Of a DNA stretch of 64,000 nt, positions 13,677 to 22,600 are shown piece by piece. The position numbers were made by a program, and so were the translations under genes. The notes under the pieces were generated by a model that saw nothing but the letters and a program-made list of their open reading frames with translations, made no database searches and was not told the DNA's origin. The stretch's first letter is position 1. The number at the start of each line of letters is the position of its first letter. Source of the stretch: Ceratothoa steindachneri (Eukaryota; Arthropoda; Malacostraca; Isopoda; Cymothoidae); the NCBI GenBank assembly GCA_963969495.1, contig OZ018319.1, forward strand, positions 205,577,405 to 205,641,404, in the 5' to 3' direction.

Positions 13677-16600
13677 TATTTAGGTGTTTTAACAGTAAAT
13701 TTGCATAAATAGGAAAAAATTTACTTGTTTTGGAAATTTTAAAGGATAGAAAAATTATACAAGGGTAAAAAGAACACCCTGTTATATTCTGTAGCTCAAG
13801 GAAAATTTTTAATTACTAATTATAATCAAAGAAATCAATTTTTTTCAGACTACAGCTTCTATAAATAATAAAAGTACACACTATTACTAAATAGAGTGGT
13901 AACCAGAACAAAAGCCATAATTCTGAATTTGGACAAGCCAAAAATTTCCAGCATACATGAAATCTCTCAAAGACATTACAGTATTTATTTAGAAGAAAAC
14001 ATGAACAACTTCCAGAATGGGAAAAGAATGCTATAGAATTATTGCTAAAGATGTGCAAAGTATTTAGGAACCATTTTCTTTTCCAGAGATTGCATTTGAA
14101 GGAATCATGTTCAAAGTAGAATAAGTAATATATGCTGACAGCAAATTAAAAGAAAAGTTTTCAAAGGAAGTTACGAAACACTTATGCAGTGTTTGACATC
14201 TGCACTTCTTCATGTTATGATAACAAATAGGCAGAACAGATTGTAGATGAGATATTAGAATACCTATGAATAAGTATGAATGTTTTGTCCGACAGAAAAA
14301 ACAAAACAAACCAGTTAGGGTCCATTGGCAAGAAGAATGTTATAAAAATGAATTCTGAAAATACAACACTTGCTGCACCCAAAAAAGGTTATAGATAGTT
14401 AGTTTTGTGAAATAGTGAAGGAATCATCCAGCTTTCATTCTTGGAACCAGGGGGAAACAACAGCACAATCATAATGACAACAAATTGTTGTAATAAATTC
14501 AAGTTTGGTGATGAAACAGTCTGCATTGGTAAATAGAGATGAACCAACACTGCTTTATGACAATGCTAAGCCCCACACCTCGCAGTTGGCTGTGTTTATG
14601 CTTAGAGTTATAATATGAAGATTTGTAGCAGCATCTATATACAATTGATATTCACTTACTGATCATCACTTAGAGCACTGTAAACTACATATCCAAAATA
14701 AAAGGCTCAGTAATACGGAAGACACTGATTTTACTGAATTTGTGACTAATAAACAGAAATGGGATATTGATACAATGTACCATATTTTGAATAAATATTC
14801 ACTATTTTTTTTTATGCCATCTTCAACTTACCATTAAAAAAAAACATTTCATGCAAAACAAACTAATACAGATTTTGACATCCAATGAAGCAGTGCAGTG
14901 AGTGAGTGATGTGCACATTTAGATTAAATCACAACAAAGCCAATTACACATTCAATGCCATCTAAGTACCTAGCCCCTCCCACTTCCTTATGGCCTATAA
15001 GTCCAAAGCTATCTAATCTTTTTTCCTCATGTTTGTGCTTTCATAGTGATGGGGTGCACAATGTTTTCAAGTATCTTATCCAGTAATAGTTCAGTCCAGA
15101 TAGATAAGATGCTATGTGCTATAGCTTCTTGTCCAGTTAGGGTTCATTTCCAAGCATATGCAGAAATCCATAAACACACCCCAACCATACACTATAAGTA
15201 CATCATCAATCCTTTTTCTCTTAAACACTCACGCTCAATCCTACATACATTTTCTTTCGGAAAATATTCCCTATGGCATTAAGAGTAAATATTTCAACCA
15301 AAGAGAAGGATAAACCACTTACTTCCAATGCAATATCTACTCCGAGTTTAGTTCCAAATCTGATATTCCTGATTCCATATGGAGCAAGACTCAAGTTGTC
15401 ATTTCCTCCAGTTAATACTATTTTGGCATCACCCATAATGATTTCCTGCATTAGAAATAAGAAATAAACATACAAATCAACATAATATACTATTATGTAA
15501 ACCAACGAAAATGGCTTCAATGATCTAGTGAAGCTTCGCTTCAGCTATGAGATACATACTTTAGTTTATCACCTACAAAGTTCTCTTTAGTTGAACCAGC
15601 AGCACTCAGAAAGGCTGCCAAGGCAAGTGGTCTTTCTTCTTCAGAGGTCTCATTGAGAGGTTATATTAAAAGTGGTTCTGAGATGGACAGTGTTTTCTTG
15701 TTGCTGGATATTGCAGTGGGGTCAGTCAGGGTCTAATGTTTTTGTATTCATGTTGCTTCAAATTGATGGATATTGAGGGGTTTCGAGTAGCTGTTCTGCA
15801 GCTGGTTCTAAAGTGGTATGGAGGTAAAGTGTCTGTGTATATGTTTTATAGTTTTCTAGTTCAGGAGGGATGGGGTAGATTATCTAAGAAATGGGTGTAG
15901 ATGGCAGTGGGGGTGTTTTATTGGGTTCTGGGGGGGTGGGGAGAGGGCATGTATGGGGATTGAGAGGCATAATAGTTTAGAGAACTCTGCGCCTGTCATG
16001 TTTCGGCAGTCGTTGATTGGAAGAATTTTTGTTTCATGATGGATGGTGTAGGTAGTTTCTGAGGACTATGAGTATGGAGGTGATGGATGTCGTCTGCCAG
16101 GTTGTTTAGGTAGTGGGGACTTAGTTATGTCATGCATGAAAAAGGTAAGAGAAAGGAAGGCACCTTGGGGGACCCCCATTGGGACCCTTTCTTTTGGATT
16201 GTGCTCTGTGTTAGAGGACTTGATTGGCCAGGTTGTTTGAGAGATAGTTTGCCATTGATTTTTCTTTTTTTATGGTGTCCAAGTATTTTTCATATGAGGA
16301 TGTGAGTGGGAGTGTTGAAAGATTTGATCATGTCTATTGCAGCCATGACTCAGTTGTGGTGGTTAGCAATGCGATTGTGGAGTGTTTACCTCTGAAGCTA
16401 TCATCCATGTTAGGTATGTGAGGATTAATTTTTCTATTTTTTAGATGGTTGAGAAGAGCAAGATGGGTCTGTAGGAGTTTTAGAGTGGTTATTTTGTTTA
16501 AGGATGGGGATATATGCAACCAAGAGATGTTGAAGATGTCTGTGAGTACAGATATGGCTGTGGGGCCAAGGTAATTTATATGTATGTTTGAGATGTGGTC

Positions 16601-19600
16601 TGGACCTTCAGCTTCAGTTTTCTTTACTGATTTTATGGAGACAGTAGTACATATCTTGGGGGGGAAATGGGAGTATTGATGTGGGAGGGGCTATGTGCAG
16701 TTTGCATAGGATTTTGAGTGTTCTCTTCTTGTTTTGGTTGGTGGGTAAACTAAAATGACCACATGGTACAAAATGAAATGGCATTTGGTAAATAGCTAAA
16801 AATTATCAACTTTACTCTTAAGTAAAGTACTTCATATGATTATTATATTTATGTACTGGAAACTAAAAACAATAAGAGTATCTTTACCCCACTTTTCATC
16901 CAGAAATATTTAATAAAATGGAAAAGTAACTAAGAACTAAAACCTAATGCTTCATCAACATATCTCCATGTTATCCACTGCCCTAAGTGTCATTTCCTGG
17001 TTTGTTATATCCCATTATTATAAAAAAAACACCATCATTTAATCAGAAGTTTGGGTTTGTGATCAGGACTATGATATTTCAAATTTTTTGTATTTTTCAA
17101 GAAAAAACACTTTTTTTAATTTATCCGTTCATATAATTAAATCAACAGAGTATATATTTATTTTATGACACATGCTTATCAAAAACAAACAAGTAAAAAC
17201 AAATAACAGTTATAAAGCAATTAAAACATGTCAGAAATGACTGAATTTCATGGATTTGCGCTTTGGTGATATAATTAAGCATACATCCAATGCTAAGTGT
17301 TCATGGGATTATTAGTAAAGTGCAGATTCATATGAATGAGTGTAGTCACAACTGATGCCCTAATGATATTCTAACTCCCAACCACTGTTTGGGAGTGTCA
17401 TGGTATAGCAAGGACCGAGTGATGGTGTTCGTATGCATAGGTTGGTTATGTACTTCAAAACTCCTTGATTAAGTTTTCTCTCTAAGAGTGCTATATTGGA
17501 TTATTATCATTACGTTATTTTAATCTTTGAGGGTTTCTAGTGCTATGCTCAGCATTTCGAGGATTGAATTAAATGATTCTAAAAAAATAGACTTTAATTG
17601 CAACATGAATCAAAATTGAAATTTAACAAACAAACTACAAGTAATGAATTAAACAAATTTAAGTGAGGCTTTCTAAATTACACAATTGAATATACAGTAA
17701 TGGTTGACCCAAAGCTCACTTTAATATTGAATGCAAATTGACCTTCAATGAAACAGATAATGCGATTTAAATACCTTTCAAGATTCCCATGAGAATTGGG
17801 TTTGAGACTGACCTTGGGCCTCAATTTTTATGTCACCTCAAGAATGTTGTTTTCGGGCAGGCATGTGGACTGCCATTACAGATGTAGTCTGAAGGGGAAA
17901 TGCTTTAAAGCCGCAGAGGAATTTGGCGCGTGTGGAAAATGGAGTTAGTTGTCTTTGATGAGATAGTTTCACCAATGTCACAGGTATAGAATGCTTCTTC
18001 CACTCTTTGGATTAATCTGGGAATAACTCGCCCTGACGAGCGATGAGCAAATGAGTGAATCCTTTGAGGCAGGGGAGTGCTCAAGCGAGTTCACTTGGGG
18101 GGACTCCTCAATGGCGAGGACTATCTCTGGGTTTTGGGATAAAACAGGATAGGGGGCTTCTCTGACGAGTTATTTGAACTTGCTTCTCAATCCAAGTTAA
18201 CTAAAATTTTGGTGTGACCACCAGGAACTGGCTCAGAATGAGCTGCTTCTAAGTTCCTTTCGTAGGGTTGCCAGACTTCACTGTCTCTATGACTCCCACG
18301 ATCTACTACATTTTTCTACAGTTATTTGATTATATACTGCACCAGCCCAATGGGGGTAGGGGAATGAGGAGGGGAATGAAGACGGCGGCATTAAGTCTGC
18401 TCCTCTAACAGTTTTTCTCAGTGTCTTTCAGCTAGCCCTAAAGGGTGCCTTCTGACTTTAGGCCGACGCTCCTCTAATTTCGCATATGAAGTGAAATTAA
18501 ATATCAACTCTTAGGAGAAATATTGCTGGTTTAACCTATATTAGGCTCACCAGGGACGACATGTGACGATTAGAGCATTATGTGGTTTTGGGCGGCCTTT
18601 CTGGTTCTCCTTGAGGCGAGGGGAGAAAGGTTAAGTGGTCAGGCTAGGCCGCAAAAAATGCCAGGACATTGTGGTTAAGGAACAGGGCCTCAGTTGTGAG
18701 GGTGGGATATCGATTCGCTTACAGGGAGCATAAAATTTATTAAAATGGGGCAAGTTTCAGTAAGTAGTTTCCCATCTTCAGTTTACTGCTGAAGATAATA
18801 TGGGAAGCTACATATCAAAACTAGTCCCATTTTAATAAACTTCATGTTCACCAACAGTTGTTTCTTTGAACATTTAATTTACCCATTGGGGCATTCTACG
18901 TGAAGTGTACACACCCTCCTGACACCTTGGTCACAGAATCGCATGAAATTTACATCATTTGTTAGTTATGCTGAATAAAGTTCACATACTAAGTATGAGG
19001 TCTATCTGGTCATTGTGGTAATATTTATGGCCAGATCAATTTTTGGTCAAACTGATTGATCCCAAACCTTTGAGAGGTTAGAAATTTGGCCAGAATTAAC
19101 CAATCTGAACTATTTTAAACAAAAATGTTCAGGAGAAATATATATTTCAAATGAGTGGAAGAACAATGTTTCTATGACAAATTTTGACATGATGACCTTT
19201 GACCCCGGCCAAAGTGCAACTCAGATCATCCCAAATATATTTTGAATGTTACCTCTTTCTATCCTCCATAGCTTCAGAAAAAATAAAAATGGAATCTCCA
19301 TAGGTTTAGAATCTATGGGCAATTATGTGACACTGGGTATACCTACTAGTAGTAGGTAGTCCAAATTTAAATGTATTTAAGAGTAAGTTGGATGAGTTTA
19401 TGGGGAGGGAAGGTTCTGATGGTTCCTAAGTTTTGTATATATTAATATTGTTTGTATATATCTATAGCTGCATGATTTAGTTCTTGACAAGCCTTGATTG
19501 GTGATACCCTTGTTTCTGGACGCAATCCTCTGGATGTAGTTTTCTTGGGAGTTTGGTTGCCTTTTAAAAGAGGCTGTTTGACTCGGATGAACTATGATGG

Positions 19601-22600
19601 GCCCTTGTGGCTTTTGTCCTCTGTTATATTATATTGTGGGGGACTTTGATTGTCTTCCCCTAGCGATGGTGCTTTTTGTGGATGGGTTTTGACGGATGCG
19701 GATGACCTTTGATAGGCTCTTGTGGCTTTTGTCATCCGTGAAATTATGTTATGTTATGTTATGACCAAGAAATTATAGTGATATCACATACCTACATAAG
19801 TCCTAACCATGGCATGGCCTATATACCTCTTATATAATCTTTTTGAATCAATAAATAATACATCACTGCCTATATACACCTTATATACCTAGGTACCTAC
19901 CTTATATAGGTAATCTTGCCAAATCAATGTAACATGAAAAGCAGTCTTTAACTGCCTTTCATTAATCCTTAACTAATTAATGTATGTTTTTCAGATACCA
20001 ATGTCATTTATGTCTTCAATATATAAATTAAAATCATTCCAAGATATCTTCTAAGCTACCTACTTAATATTAATTGTGAGATTATCTGCAGATCCTAAAA
20101 TAATTTACAAGTGTGTAATTTTGTTATTTATTTTTGATAATTTTGAAATACCTAATGATTTTTATATAGCTACCTACCTACCAAATTATTATATTATGAA
20201 AAAGGAGAATGATTTATTACTTATTAAGCATCTAAAATGAACACCCATTAATTAATAGTGACTTTTGAGTGATCACATATTTTTACTATGCCAAGCTATT
20301 TCAAATGAGAGAAGGCAATTTTCACCAAATCCTTTGATTTGATCAAAACCGAATGTACCTACAGAATATAGGTAGCTATACCCTCCAAAAATAGGTATGG
20401 AAGAAAGATTAAACTAAGAGTGTAATAAACCTATGCTCAGAAATGCATTATGATGTAGCCATTAGCTAACTTAATAGTTATTAGGGTTGAAGTGCTGGAC
20501 TGAGAAAATATGAAAATAATTTAAAATAATGTTGATCATTGAATAGGTACCTACTCTTTTCTTGTGTTTTGTCCACTTCTCTCCAAGTTTATGAAGAATC
20601 AAATCTCAAAAAGCGCTAATGGAAATGTTTGTTAGTTGTAAACCAGTCTACCAACCTACAGCCCTTTGCGCCTAAACTTTGACCTATTTCTACTAAGATA
20701 TAATATTTGACGATTATTATGCCCTTCTTTCTTTGCTTACTAATTTCCTAGGACAATGCAATGATTGAAGTAGCTATATTGATATTGTATAGTGGCAATT
20801 TTAAATATAATTGCTTCAATCATTTATATAGGTGTTTATTTTAATTAATTTATGGTATATTGTTTATAAACAGTAATTTACTATTTGGATCTTTTTCAGG
20901 CTTTGTTTCATTAAGATGGTGAATCGAAAGTACTGCAGCAATCCGCTGAAGATCAATACATCCCTGCAAAAGAAAGACCTAAGAAATGTTTCTGCTCAGC
21001 TTTTGCAGAAGTTATCTCTTCTTAGCAAAGATAATAAGCTTTGTTCTGTTTGTAAGAAGAAGCTTTCAGAGTTACCAATGGAGCAAAATACTCCAGAGGA
21101 GTCCGGAACTTCAGTGCTTCCTGAGGAACTAAAATCTTTAGTCCTTGAATATTATCGTAGTGATGACATGAGTCGGGTTTTACCAGGAAAGAAGGATTGT
21201 CTAGTAGTGCGAATTGAAGGGGAAAAGCAGAAATTACAGAAACAACTCATTCTCAACAATTTGAAGGAACTTCATAGCAGTTTGAAAGTGAAGTACCCTG
21301 AGGTAAAAGTATCATTCTCAAAGTTTCCTATGCTACAGCCACCTGAGTGTGTTCTTGCAGGAGGCAGTGGAACTCACTCAGTATGTGTATGTACAATACA
21401 TCAAAATGTAAAACTGATGATGGTGGACCCAAGATGTCTCCCCTTTTACCATCACCAAGTTGCCTCTGTTGTATGTAATCCAGCTCATCCAGAATGCTAC
21501 ATGAGATCGTGCGAGTACTGTCCACTTGTGGATCAACTAAAAGCAAAACTATTTGGATTTTATGAACAGGAAAATGTGGGTAATATTGAATTCAAACAGT
21601 GGGCATCAACTGATAGATCTGAGCTGGTAACCATGGTATTATCGCTTGATGATTTCATGGATAGATTTTGTGATTGTGTCGAAACTTTGCTGAGACATGA
21701 TTTTGTTGCAAAATCACAAGCACAGTACTTGGAAAATGTGAAAAACAATATTGCAGATGAATTTGTAGTAATTGGTGATTTTTCAGAAAACTATTCATTT
21801 GTAATACAAGACGCAGCCCAGGGATATCATTGGAATTGCGCACAGGCGACAAATACTTCCTTGGGTGTTTTATCACATTAAAGATGGAAAACTCTGTCAT
21901 GACTCATAAACCATAATTTCAGAGTGTGACATCCACGATAATGTGTCACTGCATCTATTTCAGCGAATGTTGATAGAGTATCCAAAATCAGTATTCGAAA
22001 TGGTAAAGAAAATTTACTACCTACTTTTCAGACATCTGCAGCACAGTATAAAAACTGTAAATCTTTCCAGAATCTTTGCTGGCATAAAGAGGAATATGGT
22101 ATAGAAGCAGAGTGGCATTTTTTGCCACGTCATGGGAAGGGCCCATCAGATGGCATAGGTGGCACCATCAAAAGGGAGGCTACTAAAGAGAGCTTGAGAA
22201 GACCCTATGACAAACATTGTATCACCAAGAGATTTGTTTGTATTCGCTGAGACTCTTGGGAATATGAAGTTTGGATATGGAACTCAAAAGGAATATGAAC
22301 AGGAGGAAGAACTTTTGAAAACCAGACCTGGGACCAAAACTATTCCAGGCACACAAAAACTTTATTCGTTCATTTCAATATCAAAGGAGGCTCTCCAAGT
22401 TCGCCCATTTAGTCTCTGTGAGACTTTTAGATTAGAATCAGTCACAAAAAATATTTCATGTCCAATGTTCAATGGAAAACTTGCTGGCTATGTCACTGTG
22501 ATTTACGATGGACTTGGTGGCTTGCTTGATAACCAAAGCTTTTCCAGTCATGAGAAGGGACTGTGAAATTTCTTCACCAGCATGGGCCCTCTCCCAGTTT

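Noticed and set aside
20916..21881. 321-residue frame as an intact single-exon host gene nested in the thiolase intron
   Set aside because: It lies between long inverted repeats and continues, frameshifted, to about 22563 with matching motifs, so it is the N-terminal part of a broken transposase.
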